From the NCBI GenBank assembly GCA_947034895.1, contig OX344763.1, positions 39,121,025 through 39,185,024 on the forward strand: a stretch of DNA of 64,000 nt, given 5' to 3'. A program made the translations under genes and the position numbers. How positions within the stretch are numbered: position 1 is the first letter of the stretch; the number at the start of each line of letters is the position of its first letter. This document shows positions 22,383 through 36,130 of the stretch, piece after piece. Origin of the DNA: Rhytidiadelphus loreus. Its lineage: Eukaryota; Streptophyta; Bryopsida; Hypnales; Hylocomiaceae. Below the pieces are notes generated by a model. That model was not told the DNA's origin and made no database searches. It saw only the letters and a list, made by a program, of their open reading frames with translations.

Positions 22383-24530
22383 ATTCATGGAATAGACATA
22401 TCTCATGAGTCAATCTATTATGTTTAGATTTTATTTATGATTGGATTTCTGTGTTTCATGGCTATATATAGAATGTCATTTTCTGTCCTTGGTTTTTTTC
22501 ATTGCATGATTTCATTCAAACTTCATCACTATTGCTTATTGCAATGAAGTCTCATAGCAAAAAGGTTTATTTGACTTGCAATTCTTTTAAATGAACTCAC
22601 ATTTTTGCAAAATGCCAATTCCCTCGATCCACGGTCGTGGGTACCTCATCATATGTATTGGAAAAAAAAAAGATAGGCTCACAAGCTCATAGGCTCACAT
22701 GCTCACATGCTAGCAACCCTGACACAATTTATAAGCAAGTTGATTTTCTAGATGTGACAACTACACACTTTTAGATTTATTTGTTACTAATTTTTTTTAG
22801 AATCATTTATGTTTAAGAATTGCGTCAGATGGATAATTTCAGTGCAAAAGCATGAGGTGTCAAAGATATTGCAACATTTTCAATATGTCCTTAAAATTGT
22901 TACTAATAGTTACACATGTTGTTAGATTTTGAATACCTATTTTTGTATTCATCTCCTAGCCTTGAAATTTGTCACACATACTATCAACATAGGGATGATC
23001 TTGTGGAAAAAATTTCATGGTAAAGTAACTATTTTTCAGCTCTAGGGAGGGTGTCGAAGTTAGTAGTACTGGAATGGTTTCCCCAATTGTTTCTCACAAC
23101 AACACATATTGGTAGATTTCGAATACCTTTTTTTGTGTGGATCTTTTGGACTTGAAATTTTTCACACATTTAATCGACATAGAGATAGTCTCATGATAAA
23201 AATTTCATGGGAAATTTTTTCTTATCAATCCTTGGGAGGGTGTCAAAGTTGGTAGCAATGAAATTTTTCTCACAACTACACATGTTGGTAGATTTCAAAT
23301 ATCTTTTTTTGTGTAAATCTTTTGGTCTTTAGATTTGGCACACGTGTTATTAGCATAAAAGTGATGCTTTTACAAAAATTCCATGGTCAAAAAACAACTT
23401 TTCAGCCCTCGGGAGGGTGTCAAAGTTGATAGTAGTGAAAGTTCTTTCCCTAGCTAGGAATGCAAAAACGCCATTTTAATTGGTACCCTACTGTATATTT
23501 GCCAATGCCAAAACTTTCCTTCAATGAAGACCTTCACACATTGGTCCCTGCAAGCAAACCATGAATTTACATTAGACTTATTTATGAGAGCTAGGGAACC
23601 ACAAATAAATAGAAGACAACAACATGAACAATGGAGCTTGAAGAAAGTCTACTCATATTACAAGGATCAAGTTGGGAAGTACACATAGGTCACTAATTTA
23701 TTTCTATAGTATGAAGGACAAAACATTATTTAATTCTTTGTAACTCTGCAAGAATTAACTACAACAACCTAGATGGATATACTATTGTGTTCAATAAATC
23801 AATGATTTGATTTCGACAACAAATTAGTGTTGTAAATTTCAACAACAAATCTATAATTAGAAGATTGATTTGTGCAAATCAAGAACAATAAGAGATACAT
23901 TGGGTCATTTGCATGGATTGTCTATAAATAAATTTGATTCACTCTTTGTCTTTGATTTATGTAGTTTCCTTTAGTATGAACAATTGAAACTTATAGAGTC
24001 ACACATCTGGCCAATTCTTCTACATGACAATAATACATCTACCTTTTGTAATATGTATTAATTCAGTGAGGATAGTATATAGGGCATAGCGCTCATCAAT
24101 TCCATTAGAGGAAGTAGTGGGTACTACACGTCTTAAACAAGAAGCATGGATGATTGGGTGTCCACATTGCATCAATATATAATGACTTGGGAATTAGAAA
24201 CTAAGGTCAACATCTATTTGAAGACATAATGTAGGTGTAGTGAATGATACAAGTGTTAGGAAGTCATTGACTTTGTAGTATGTGTAGTGAATTAATGTTG
24301 ATAACAATATTTATAAATGTGTATTTATATTTCAATATTTTGAAATGGATTGATCAATTGCATCATTTGCTTCCATGTTTCAATGATTGTTACCATATTT
24401 ACAAATCACAAGTCAATTTGAATACAAAGTTGTTGTGTACATGGTTTTTATTTGAATGAGTGAAGCCATGTTTTCCACTTCAATTATAGGCTTTACTTGT
24501 ACAATTCAAAGAAATCATAGAACGTTGATT
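22383..24530. other. Intergenic with diverged tandem repeat
   Basis: No gene. From about 22870 to 23450 a unit of about 180 bp is repeated three to four times with heavy divergence. The phrase GGGAGGGTGTC(A/G)AAGTT occurs near 23046, 23231 and 23411, each followed by CACA...TTGGTAGATTTC. The rest is AT-rich without visible features. Confidence 0.55.
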
Positions 24531-24533
24531 AGG

Positions 24534-24675
24534 CACTAGAAGAACCCTATACTTTTCTTGATGAATTTTTTGTGATGTTCACTTGTTTTTATGTTACATT
24601 TGATGTCATTGTTGACATCAAAATAAGTGGACGTCACAAAAAAAGCATCATGGAAAACATAGGGTTCTTCTAGTG
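24534..24675. mobile_element. 142-bp CACTA-type MITE with 3-bp TSD
   Basis: Perfect ends CACTAGAAGAACCCTAT and ATAGGGTTCTTCTAGTG, flanked by AGG on both sides (24531-24533 and 24676-24678). CACTA ends with a 3-bp duplication are diagnostic of the En/Spm superfamily. Much of the interior also pairs. No coding capacity. Confidence 0.85.
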
Positions 24676-25615
24676 AGGAAATCATGTCAAGATGAAGTTT
24701 CTAATGTAACTCCATCAAAAAAATAAAAATAAAAATCCTAAAACCAATCAATGCAACAATATCCAGACCACATCTTTGGTCCTTCCTCGACATCTCAAAT
24801 TCAAAACACCAAAAATTATCCAACACTCCAATTGTGCATGCTAATCTTTAAAAAAGGAAAAGAATCATTTGGTGGGACTAGGACTTTACATCTCCTGAAG
24901 TCTAATGCCCTAAATTCCTACAAATAGCACCTATAAAAACACAAAGTCCAAAATGGCAAAAGGGGCTTTGATGACAATGTCATGAAGAAAATTCTCCACC
25001 TCCCAAAACCCCTCACATTTCTATTGGTTGATGCATTTCATATAGCGACAAAGAGTTGTACCAACGTAGTAAGCCTATGTTGTCTAAGGTACTAGGATGT
25101 TTCTACTAGCGATTTCTACTAAATATTAGTGTTCTCTAGGTCTTGCTTTGGATGTGCCATACACATATTTTCTTTGAATTTGAACCCAATAAAAAAAATT
25201 AAATTCATTAAGTCTACTATCTATTTAATTTGGACATTTGAAAATTCTTAAATTAAATCATTTATTTCAATTTGAACATTGTATCAATACCTATAGTCTT
25301 CTAATTTTCTAATTATAGAATGATATAAAAATTTCATTTACACCGTGATTTTTCAAACAATAATATACACTCATTATATAATTTTCAAAAGTTTTGGGCC
25401 TATTTTATATGTGATATAAATTTTTTCCACTTCTTTTTCAAAAAGCTTTTTGTTTTTTCAAATCTTCATAAAAGGTTTTGAATGAAAAATTTATGAATTA
25501 TGAAAGGCATGTGATTTCATTTCCAAAAAATAAAAAGTAAAAATTTACACTCAAAATAGTGCATACAAAACAAAAGTTATTGTAGTTGTTTACATAGTTA
25601 TAGGCTCCATTTATT

Positions 25616-25883
25616 CATTACAAGAAATCTAAGGCCAAACAAGGCCGCAAGACAACCAACAATTGGTGCAATTAGACTTTAAAAATTATTAAAAATTAAT
25701 TAATTAATTAAGTTTTTTTAGAAACTGACGTGGCACTAATAGTGCCACGTCAGTTCGGCGATTCAAAATTATTTTATCATTTTAAATAAAAATTATTAAA
25801 AAAATAAAAATTATTTTTTTATTTTCCCTATACTTGCGACTGAAAGTTAAATGGCCCTGTTTGGCCTCAGATTTTTTGTAATG
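25616..25883. mobile_element. 268-bp MITE with 31-bp imperfect TIRs
   Basis: Ends CATTACAAGAAATCTAAGG and, inverted, CATTACAAAAAATCTGAGG, continuing into GGCCAAACA blocks. I see no target duplication, so the superfamily is open. At 25725-25755 there is a perfect palindrome with 15-bp arms around one base (ACTGACGTGGCACTA and its complement), containing ACGT-core motifs. Confidence 0.7.
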
Positions 25884-26067
25884 AAGGATTAAGGTTTCTT
25901 CAAGTTTTAACTTTGAAAATTCGTAGAAACTACAAAATATCTCCAATAATTATAGCTTGAATTAAAAAAATTATTATTTCCATTTCTCTATACGTTTAAC
26001 ACTTGTTTTTACTTGCATTTGCTTAAATTAACAATTTTACAATTTATTGAGTTCAACCTTGTATTAA

Positions 26068-27015
26068 GCCCTAAAGGACCAAGGCCTTTTTTCTGCCAGA
26101 AAACACTCAAAACTGCCTTCTCTATAGCAAAGGAGTAAAAAAAAGTTTAATTTTTTTTTTCCATATCTAACCATAGGATATTACACCTAACTAGTATGAG
26201 AGTGTGTGGAAAAAATTTCAGAATTTTTGACTTCTCAGATTGCAAGATATCTGCGTTTAAAGTGGAAAAAACAAGTTTTTCAGCACATTGTAAGACTAGA
26301 TTTTTTGACTTTGAACATTTTTAACTTAAAATTTTTGCACTACAGAGTTTTGAGCTTTAAATCTTTATAGTGGAGAATTGAGTTGAGAGTCTAGGTAAAA
26401 ATAAAAAATAAAAAAAAACTTGATTATCATTCTTAAAAAAATTGCTAAGTAGAAGTAGGTATGAGATAGAAGGAAAATCTAAAATATTCATATATTTTAG
26501 ATGGAATTAAAATGCACTAATCCCAATGGTGAGATTGTTCTAGCAAGTAAATCAGACCATGCAAAAAGTTAGAGCATCTTCTTGAAAAAATTGAAAAAAT
26601 TGAAAAATTGCATTCAGAAATGAATCCTACAAGTTAATTTTTTCAAGAAGATGCTCTAACTTCCCGAAAAACAAGAATGTCCATAATTTTCTCATAACAT
26701 ATCCAAATGAAATGAATCAAAGCTTTCCAGATAGACAAAAATATAATCTATGAGAAAAATATATATTAAAAAAAAATTCAAATTTTTGTTCATTTTTTTT
26801 GGCTGCCCGGGCTGCCCGCCGTCCCCTCATTTGAGCTTATTTGGTCATAACTATTGTTCCTAGGCACCGATTGTGAAAAAAACAATATTCCTACAAAGCT
26901 AATAAGCTTTTCTACCTCCAAAAAAAAGTTTCAAAAAATTAGGAAAAAATTTCAGCCCGTAGGTACTTGCCCAAAAACGCATTTGTCCCCTGAAGGGCCA
27001 ATGGTCCTTTAGGGG
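26068..27015 (+). mobile_element. TTAA-flanked piggyBac-like element, 948 bp
   Basis: Flanked by TTAA at 26064-26067 and 27016-27019. Ends GCCCTAAAGGACCA and, inverted, CCCCTAAAGGACCA. TTAA duplication plus ends beginning with CCC is the piggyBac signature. No transposase frame. The body is shared with the copies at 58798 and, inverted, 60169. Confidence 0.75.
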
Positions 27016-27019
27016 TTAA

Positions 27020-28445
27020 GGTATCTACACACATAATCATCATTGCTCAAAATTTGACACCTACATTTGCACCAAAAAGCAACACTAAAATCTAGATTTG
27101 ATGATACAAGATGTACACAATCAAAACATGAGAGTCTTTGATAGTTGTAGTGGAATTTTGAAAAATCTACAAATAATACTTTGAAATTTCATTACTTATT
27201 CATATAGTGTCCTAATAATGCAAGTTGGTCAAAAGTGCCTTGGAATCTTCTTTTCCTTGCCAATAATGTCTAAAATTAATAATTAGCATTTAACAATATC
27301 ATAGACTACTAATAGTTTCAACACTCATGTGCCAAATTAATTTTTTTGCAAAAAAATGAATTAGAAACATTCTTGAATATTCTTGTCAAATTAGAAACAT
27401 TCTTGTCAATTTTATTGTAAACATTCTTGAATATTTTTGTTTGATTTTTGAAAAATAAAATTTTGAAAAAATAATTTTCTTAGAATTTTGGTATTTATTT
27501 TAAAATAATTTTATTACAAATTTCCTAGCAATCTATAATAGTGAGTATAATCTATCCACCTCCAATTCTATCAAGTAGATTCCTATTGAAGAGGTGTCAA
27601 TATAACTTTGAATTGTGCTTGCAAAATGTCTACAAATTTTCACATCATACAAAATGATTATAAGATAATAAAGTTTTTAGTAAATGATTTGATCTTTCTA
27701 TAAGTTCTTCAAACATACCCCTAGAGGATGCTTTGAGGGTTTTTTAAGTCCTAACTTTGAAATTTCAAAACATACATAAAATCTCCAAAATAATATTATT
27801 TTATTTTTTGAAAATTCACTCTTTTAATCCGCTTACTAGTAAAAAAAATATCCTCTAATTGTGTTTTGACTCTATCTATGCACATTAGCTTAATTGAGCA
27901 ATTTTAGATTTTTCTATTTTAGTGTCGATTATGAGTTACTTCACTTCATTAGTAGTCCACTAAAAACTCTATTTAGTATCATCCATACTAATGATTTATT
28001 CAAAGTTATATCATTTTATGATAGATGAATATTTTTACCAAAAGCATAGATATCAAGAGTATCCAAAGATTATGATAACAAACATATTTGGTAAAAATAA
28101 TCATGATGAGTAAAAAAAAGAAAAAGCTATGAATCAATTAGTGTAGGTGACATTAAATAGTGTTTTTAGAGCAATGCAAAACCTGGCACGGGGTCCATGA
28201 GTGGCATGACGGGGACATGACTCAGAATCCAACGTGGCAGACAGATCCACAACTAGTAACTTACTAGTAACTCCAAACACCGTCTTCTCCCTCGTCGTCG
28301 ACCTCGCAGCCAATTCCAAGGAATTTCAAAGGAATTCTGCATTTTTGTTGCAGTTTGTTGCAGTACTCTTCCATCGCCACTCCACTCCCTCCTTCATCAA
28401 TCCTCTAAAAATTCTTCAAGGAATTCTCCCTCGTTTCCCGTGAGC
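27020..28445. other. Intergenic and promoter region of the E1-alpha gene
   Basis: AT-rich without genes up to about 28160. From 28170 the sequence becomes C-rich and unmethylated-looking (CTCCCTCGTCGTCGACCTCG near 28290), as expected for a 5' UTR and core promoter. I see no convincing TATA box. Confidence 0.5.
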
Positions 28446-31400
28446 ATGAAGCAGCTGCCCACGCGCTGGGCGCGACTGATCTCCACCCGCCTTCTCTCGC
28501 AATTTCCTAAACCGCAACCTCCCCAAACGTTCTCGCCATGTCGCAATACGTACCGTCAATTCTGCTCGAGCTCCACCAACGGCGACTCCAGCGGCGACGA
28601 TCGCGACCACAACAACTTGGATGAGGTTCGTAGAGTAATGCTCCAAATTGAGCATCGCGTTCTTTTCCCCGTTGGTCCAATTTTGGTGATGTTTTGATCA
28701 ATACATGGATTCCTTAGGATTGGACTCCTCTGAATTATGGGATAAATTCGATTACGACAGGTGGAGTATTTTAGTTTATTTGGAATTTGGGGAATTGCGT
28801 AATGGGGTGGTTTTTGTGTGTGTGTGTGTGTGTGCAAACCTGGATGAGTTCCGTAGGTTTGATGAGTGTCCAATTGAGGCTCGCGTTCTTTTGAGTAGGT
28901 CATCAGGGAACCTCCTTTCATCCAATTTTGGTTATTTATTGATGAGGACATGTAATTCTTGGTGATATTAGATTGGGAACTATCTGAATTATGGTGTAAT
29001 TTCCATTGCGAGAGGTCTCTTCGTGGAGTATTTTAGATTGAACGGAATTTGCGGAATTGGTGATGAGGTGGTTTGTGTGTCTGTGTATGTATTTATGCAA
29101 ACCTGGATGAGGTCTGTAGATTTTGTTGTCCAAATTGAGGCTCTCGTTTTTTTGAGTAGGTCATTTGGGAAACCTCCTTTGGTCCAATTTTGGTGATGTT
29201 TGATGATCCATGGAATCATGGTGATATTAGATTGGGAATCATCTGAGTTATGGAATAATTTCCATTACGACAGGTCTCGATATGGAAAACTTTGGATTGA
29301 TTGGGATTTGCGGAATTGGGTGACGAGGTGGTTTGTGTGTGTGTTTGCTTGCGCAGTTTTTGGATTTCCCAGGAGCGAAAGTAGGGTTTGTTAATAAGCT
29401 CCAGTTTGTAGCGGAGGCACCTGAGGCGCCTGTGGCCTGCTTTCGGGTTCTGGACGAGTATGGGCGTCGCATTAAGGACGCTTACATGCCTGAGGTTGGC
29501 GAATTCTTACTTACTGACTGGGATTTTTTATTATGGCAATCTTTTGAGAAAACATCTCGTTCTTTTTCTCGGTGCTGCTAATTCTCTGAATCACGATTTC
29601 ACTAAATAGTGTAGTTATTATTGGGATTCATGTTTTGTATAACTTGGTTGTTCATTGAACTTGTATGATGGATCCTTTTAACACTTCTAGTTTCTAAATG
29701 TATGCCAATTTTTTATAGTGTCAATTTTGGATTCACTGTCGATATTTGTTTTGGTATGTTGGGACTTCTTTACACTTGAGAAGCTTTGGAGAAAACTTCT
29801 CAAGGTCCATGCCTTGCCTTGCAAAAGTTGACTTTTGGAGATCATGATCGATCTTTGAAGGTAGTATAAAGTGAGATTGGGTCACTAAATTGTCTTGGGC
29901 CATTTTCAGTATATTTTCTGTACCTTTATTGCCATGGAGGACAAAAGTGTTGTTCACATCACTCTCCTCTTGGGGTCCCTTGGACTCAAACTTTTGAGTA
30001 TAAAGTGACATTCCTTGGTCTTCTCAATTTTTCAAGTTCTCAATGTAGCTCTCTCCAGGGCCTCTCACCTCTAGTGTAAAGAGGGCATTATCCTATCTAA
30101 TGCTAGGTTCCACTTCCATGTTAACAGAAGGATCTTTAGTAAGGCTACATGCGGACATGAATGGGTGATATGGTTTTCTTGCAGATGGACACATCTCTTG
30201 CCATCAGGATATACCACAACATGGTTACCCTTCAGGTCATGGACTCTTTGTTCTTCGAGGCGCAGCGACAAGGCCGGTTCTCTTTTTACTTAACTACATT
30301 CGGAGAGGAAGCGATCAACATTGCATCTGCAGCAGCTCTCAGCGATGACGACATGGTGTATGCCCAGGTTAAGTGTTGATCAGGCAGCATCTTTTATGTA
30401 TGCTGAATTCTCAGAATTTATGTAACAAAACCGAGTTCGTACAATGTATGGAATGCTGTTTTGTTGGCACGTTAAGTCATGGCTGACAATAAATAGTCTA
30501 AATGGTGTAGCTAAATTTTATTTGCTGTTGGGATTGCGGTGCAGTATCGAGAACCGGGTGTGTTGATGTGGCGGGGTTTTACTCTCAATGAATTTGCCAA
30601 TCAGTGTTTCTCGAATGACCTCGACTATGGAAAGGGTCGTCAGATGCCAGTGCACTATGGCTCAGCCAAGCTCAACTATCCCACAGTTGCATCCCCTATT
30701 GGGTGAGGTTCTTTTCTTAACTTGTCGTTTTGAGTGCCCAATTCTCCTTTTGATGTTGTGCTGCAACATAACATTCAAGAGCAGTGTTGACCGTCCTCTC
30801 TTTTCACTCCGGTTGGGAGTAACTACACTTGCTTAGAATAGTTGGTAGAGTATCAACGCTTTTATTCTTGAAGTCGCGATCTGAAAGGACCTATATCCAA
30901 AACAGAAGGTGCTAGAGAATTGGAGTATCTTCATCACCTTCAAGTTCTCCTTGAACTAGTTTTTGGGCCCTAGGTGTTTTTTCTCTTTGCAAGAATTTTG
31001 CAAGAATGTTATGACGCTGATCGCAACTATCCCACGAGAGAGAATATGGCAGGTTTTGGACCCCAAGTACACAAGTCAAAAGTTCTCATCAAATTGTTGG
31101 GATTGAGTATTGCTGTGTTGTACAATAGACAGGCTTCTTCAATCTGTGACAAGAATGAATCGTTGACGTCGGAGCGTCCGGATCACATGAGATAAGGGCC
31201 GTGTAGCATAGTGATATTGTTACATTTAATTGTGGGAACTATTAGTAGTAGGGGCGATTTCAAGAACATTTTTCTGCTAGTGGGCATGTTTAGGGTTCGC
31301 AGCTCTGAGGTTCACTACTCCTTTTGCAGTTGATGCTCACACACGCTATGTGTCTGCTCATTAGACGACTCTTGCCCGAGGTTTTGCTGTGAAGAATGCC

Positions 31401-34400
31401 TGCTGCCCAAGAAAACCTTGACCTGATGAAACTCATTATTTTGCAGAACGCAGCTTCCTCATGCGGTTGGGGCGGCATATGCTTTCAAGATGGATCAAAA
31501 GCCCTTGTGTACAGCAACTTTTTTCGGTGAAGGTGCATCGAGTGAGGTATGTCCCACTCTGCTTAGCCTTCAATGTGCATAAAGTTCTAGAGCACCCTTG
31601 TTGAGCACCGTCTGATTTGGCATGGAAAGGAATGCTCGACACATGAAAAAAAAATCCCTAACACCTTGTTTTACAAAGTTGAGGTCAATTTGAACAATTA
31701 AGAGCTCCTGGAGCCAATGATCCATTGTCTTCACATGTGAGAGCATGTCGTAGCTTTAACTCTTAGGTGGCACTATTTTCAACAGGCACCATGCCACTCC
31801 TATCCAAGAATGTTACTTGTGGACTGCTTATGCTCATCTTAGGGAGGTCATTTGTTTACAGTTTTTGGAGGCAGAGGTTGAAAGGTGTTCGTTGCTTGGC
31901 AGGGAGATTTTCATGGTGCGATGAATTTTGCAGCAGTGCTAGAAGTTCCTGTTCTATTCATATGTCGTAACAATGGATTCGCCATCAGCACTCCTGCATC
32001 AGAGCAGTTTAAGAGTAAGATTTTTTGTAGTGCTTCTCTCTGAGACCCTAAGAACTAATCAGTGGCTACTTAATCTGGTCGATGTAGCTAGTGTGTTATC
32101 TTCTTTATTCCACCTCTTACTTTGGTTTTCTGTGTTGTATGGGCAGGTGATGGTGTGGTTGCAAAAGGTCAAGCTTATGGCATGAGAAGCATTCGTGTTG
32201 ATGGCAATGATACTCTAGCAATGTACGCTACAATCAAAGCTGCTCGGAAGATGGCTGTTGAGGAAAGCCGGCCCATCCTTATTGAGGTAATAGAGCGAAC
32301 GAAACAAAGGTTCAACAACCTTACACTACCAGTGACCTAAAATTGTCACTATTTATGGCAGTTTACATTTCAGCACTCAACGCCCAAACAACTCGTCATT
32401 GAGCATTGAAAATGTGCAACTGCCATATACAGTAACAACTTAAAGTCGGTGATGGATAAGGTTGTTGAACCTTATTCCGTTGCACACAATATCACACTTA
32501 GCAATCTCGGTATCCTATCATCTTTCTCTTTCCATTGGTCTACTAGTTATGCTAATGAATTACTTCTCCTTGTAATGATTTTAGGGCAGTGAATCTTGTC
32601 TTGTGAGAGACTTTTTGCTGCGGGTAGGTCAAGAATAGGCCAAAAGTGGAGAAAATGCTACTAAGAAATACGTATTTTGAATCTAGTGAGTACAACGATA
32701 CAGCAATTGAAAAGGCGAAACCTATCTACGATTTCACTCCCCTATGAGTAAAAAGTTAAAAACTCATGATATAACCGTATTCTAACCAATTACATACTTT
32801 GAGCCCTGAAATCCCTGGGAATGGACTTTCTTACCTTGAATCAAATTGACTCAGACTGGAGCTCAGAGTGCATTATAATTTTTGTCAAGAACTTTTATCC
32901 ATTTTCTTTCTGCTGTCTAACTCATAGGGTTGGATACAGGCATTGACTTACAGAGTGGGGCATCACTCAACCTCAGATGACTCCGGGAAGTATCGGACGG
33001 GCGATGAGATGCAGCACTGGAAGACCATGCGTGACCCTGTTTTGCGTTTCCGACGCTGGTTGGAAGGAGAAAGGTGGTGGGACATGGAGCAAGAGCAAAA
33101 GCTTCGAGTTGATGCTCGCAATGAGGTACCGTAATGTGCATATTCTTTTTTCTCTTTTCTCTTATAAAAGTTTACTGATCAGAGTAATGCTGATTCACAT
33201 AACATTCTTTACTAGGCTTGAAATGACCCTTCCTAAAATAATATTGTGGCAAATAAACCTAAGTTTGCAACTCTACCTCAACTTTTACATTGGCGGATGC
33301 TTGAACGAAGGTATCCAGAAAGGATCTTGGAAGGTAGCTTGATATGTGTTGCCTTCCCCATTTATTTCCCTATGTGCCTGTGAGTCTAATTTCGAAAGGG
33401 ACTCTAGTTGTATTGGTAAAGAATGTTGTGTTGTCAGAATGGAATCTCCTATGATCAAATTGGACGTCGGAATTCTGCATTGGTTCTTGAAATGTATCAA
33501 TCAGGCCTACGCATAGGGCCACTTTAGATTGCAGAGGTCAAAGCAACAAATGCAAGATAACAGGAAATCTTGCACCTTGATTAGTGCAAACAGGGTTTGG
33601 TGTTCATTGTACATTGTTTTGTTTCATGTCAACTTTACAGTCGTCCAAGTAACAAGATTGAATGTGAGGAGATGACACTTACATAGCTCCTATGTAGCGT
33701 GCTAAAAGTATTTGAGATAACAAGGTTTCAAGGTGCCTCAAATACTTCTTAAGTTGTCATAAATGCAATGGATTATTTTAAGCTTGTTATCTCAACCTTA
33801 GTTGCACATGACATTAGCTCAAATATAGTTTTTGCTCTAAAGTTTGTCGTTGCAATGTGAATTGACTGTAAACCAAATAGACCTTGATAGTGAGTGTTAC
33901 CCTTGGTGCCTTCTTTTGAAGGAAGACTACAACACACAAGTAGAATTATTTCATTGCTAGTTGCACATGATGGTGGTTCAAATCTTGTCATCTCATGCTT
34001 GTTGCTTCCACTTATCCAATCTAGAGTTGTCCCAAGTCAGTAAACTAAAAGAACTCTTGTTACTCATAATTTGACATCTCTTTAGTTTCTCCTTGGTACT
34101 TCAAAGGGTGACCTTATCCCTTAAATGCTTGGAAGCTCATTGACTACTATAGTATCCTTCAAATGATCTTCTTACAATTCAAAAGTATATGATATGGTTT
34201 CTTCTTTCTAATGTTATAATTTACTAACTTCTTGACAACTCCTCAATGATTCATGTCAAGTTCTATTGATATGAAAGTCGACACTTTTGACCATTTAGGC
34301 ACTCGAGAGTTATTGGTACTAGAGAATTGAATATTTTGGAAGTGATTTGGGCTCATCACCTTTTCATGAACTGTGGATGCAGGTTATCTCGGCCATGCAG

Positions 34401-34550
34401 AGTGCAGGGCCTCGAAAGAAGCACCCGCTATCAAACTTGTTCACGGATGTGTATGACACCATTCCCAGTAATTTGAGGCAGCAAGAGAAGGAGCTGAGAG
34501 CAACTGTAAGCAGGCATCGGCAGGATTACCCATCGGACGTGCCATTGTAA
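28446..34550 (+). CDS. BCKDHA: Branched-chain 2-oxoacid dehydrogenase E1 component, alpha subunit, mitochondrial
   Basis: Nine exons: 28446-28625, 29357-29494, 30185-30367, 30545-30702, 31447-31546, 31903-32014, 32147-32286, 32940-33125 and 34383-34550. Phases fit and give 454 residues. E1-alpha pairs with E1-beta and uses thiamine diphosphate to decarboxylate the 2-oxoacids of leucine, isoleucine and valine. The first 40-odd residues are Arg/Ser-rich with few acidic residues, like a matrix presequence. The thiamine diphosphate motif is GEG (247-249) to NN (276-277); GEG instead of GDG is normal in this subfamily. [12 protein letters not shown] (from 168) is typical of branched-chain rather than pyruvate E1-alpha. 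The regulatory loop [11 protein letters not shown] (342-352) keeps the Ser (347) that a kinase phosphorylates in animals. The nearest plant homologues are Arabidopsis BCE1A-type proteins. No defect seen. Confidence 0.95.
28614..29356. repeat. Exon 1 end and intron 1 tandemly repeated about three times
   Basis: The exon end AACTTGGATGAG|GT at 28614 recurs as AACCTGGATGAG at 28837 and 29100, each followed by similar 220-260 bp (CCAATTTTGGTGATG, GATTGGGA..TCTGAATTATGG, GGAATTGCG..TGGTTTGTGTG). The second copy has lost the GT; the third keeps it. A GT microsatellite lies in the first unit near 28812-28834. Confidence 0.75.
32295..32483. mobile_element. Fold-back MITE in intron 7 of the E1-alpha gene
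   Basis: Arms of about 85 bp pair with moderate mismatches: GGTTCAACAACCTTA near 32309 against TAAGGTTGTTGAACC near 32457, and TATGGCAGTT against AACTGCCATA further in. It starts about ten bases after the donor, so it may influence splicing. Target duplication not clear. Confidence 0.65.
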
Positions 34551-36130
34551 TTTAAATCTCCTGCACGGAAACATGTTGATCATTTATCAACCTCTATTCA
34601 GGTATTAATACCCATTTAAATGAAGCTTTAGGGTTAACCAGTGGAAATATTCTGATTATCCCTGCCTGTAATGTAGATATGAAATTGGTTCTCGAGGTAT
34701 GAGAACTACTGATGTTCTTGTCTGGAAGCAAACACTGCCTCATACCTATTGTATTGTACATTCTGACCATGTAAGTGTTTTGGTTAGTATTCATGCATCA
34801 CATTAATTTGGTGCTGTTTGGAGGGGATTCTGGAGCCCTTCCGTTCATTTTCTTCTACCTGAACTCTGGCTTGTACTTGTTATCTGGATATGACAAGGTG
34901 CACAACATTGCATTGCATTCTACCCCTTAGTAACTTACCTGGGAGTCTTGATTTGATTTGTTATGGTTTTCAATTCACCAAAGATTGCTTTTTTCATATA
35001 TCTTAATTTTTCTTGGCTCTTGTTAACATTTGAAAGGTATAGAACTACTGAGTATTACTGAGTATTACTAGAAACACTTTGCATCAAACGAACTAATCAT
35101 CCACACAATAGGTTCATGAATGACAACATTAGTTCAATGCAACCACTCAAAACAAAGGCCTTGACAGTGTGAGTCCAAATCTCTACTACAAAAAAAATTG
35201 ATTGATCAATCATATCTTGGGCCTCAGTAGAAGTGTCTTCATTTTCATATCTTGGGCCTCAGTACCAAGTGTCTTCATTTTTAGCTAAATTTAGTTGAGA
35301 CTAATCCACATGAACATGACTTGGCAACGAAACACCTAATCTACAACACATAACTTTTTTTTACCAATCAAGCCAAAACATTGCCTCAGCAACAAGGGTT
35401 CATTTCTCCAACTCATGTGATTTTTATTCATTGACATGAGAAAAGGCCTCGACAATGAGAGACTTAGTTTGGAACAAAATAAATCTTAAAATCACCGAGC
35501 ATAAATTGGGATTCGACAATAAAGCACCAATTTAGTAACTAGGAATGCAAACCTACGGGCCTTGAGCCTAGATATAAGTAAGTACTCTACAACCATTGAA
35601 GGTACCTATAACATATATACCTACAATATAGGTACCCTATAAAGTTTGGAAGGTGCTAATTAGATAGGTACTTATAATATAAATATCCTATAACCATAGA
35701 AGGTGCCTATAACATAGGTGCCTAGGCTCATGGGCTCAAGACTCTAAATTCACATACAACAATCCTTGGCACTCAGCAAAGAGAGATTACATTTTAGTTG
35801 GTTCATTCATTCCATCAAGGGTATTTGAGGAATGAGGAACTCAATTGAACATAATTCTTCAAACATTGAAATCATCCTTGTTAGCATTAAAGCAATCTTC
35901 ATTGTAGCCTCGGAGATTTAACCTTGAATTTATTACCTATTTTTGTTAACATTGGATCCTAAGTCTTATATAAACGATCCAAAGGTCCCTATGAATCCAT
36001 GCAAATGTTCAAAGTTGACAAAATTGCACAAAACTAAGACCTATTTAAAAAAATTATATCAATCAATTTCCAAACAATTAAATGGAAATGTAATTTGCAT
36101 TGAGGAATTTTAAATTGATTTTGCATTCAA
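34551..36130. other. 3' flank of the E1-alpha gene and intergenic DNA
   Basis: Includes the 3' UTR (probably to about 34800). A short duplication (TCATATCTTGGGCCTCAGTA, near 35212 and 35248) and irregular repeats of GGTGCCTATAACATAGGT near 35600-35730 are present. No gene. Confidence 0.5.
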
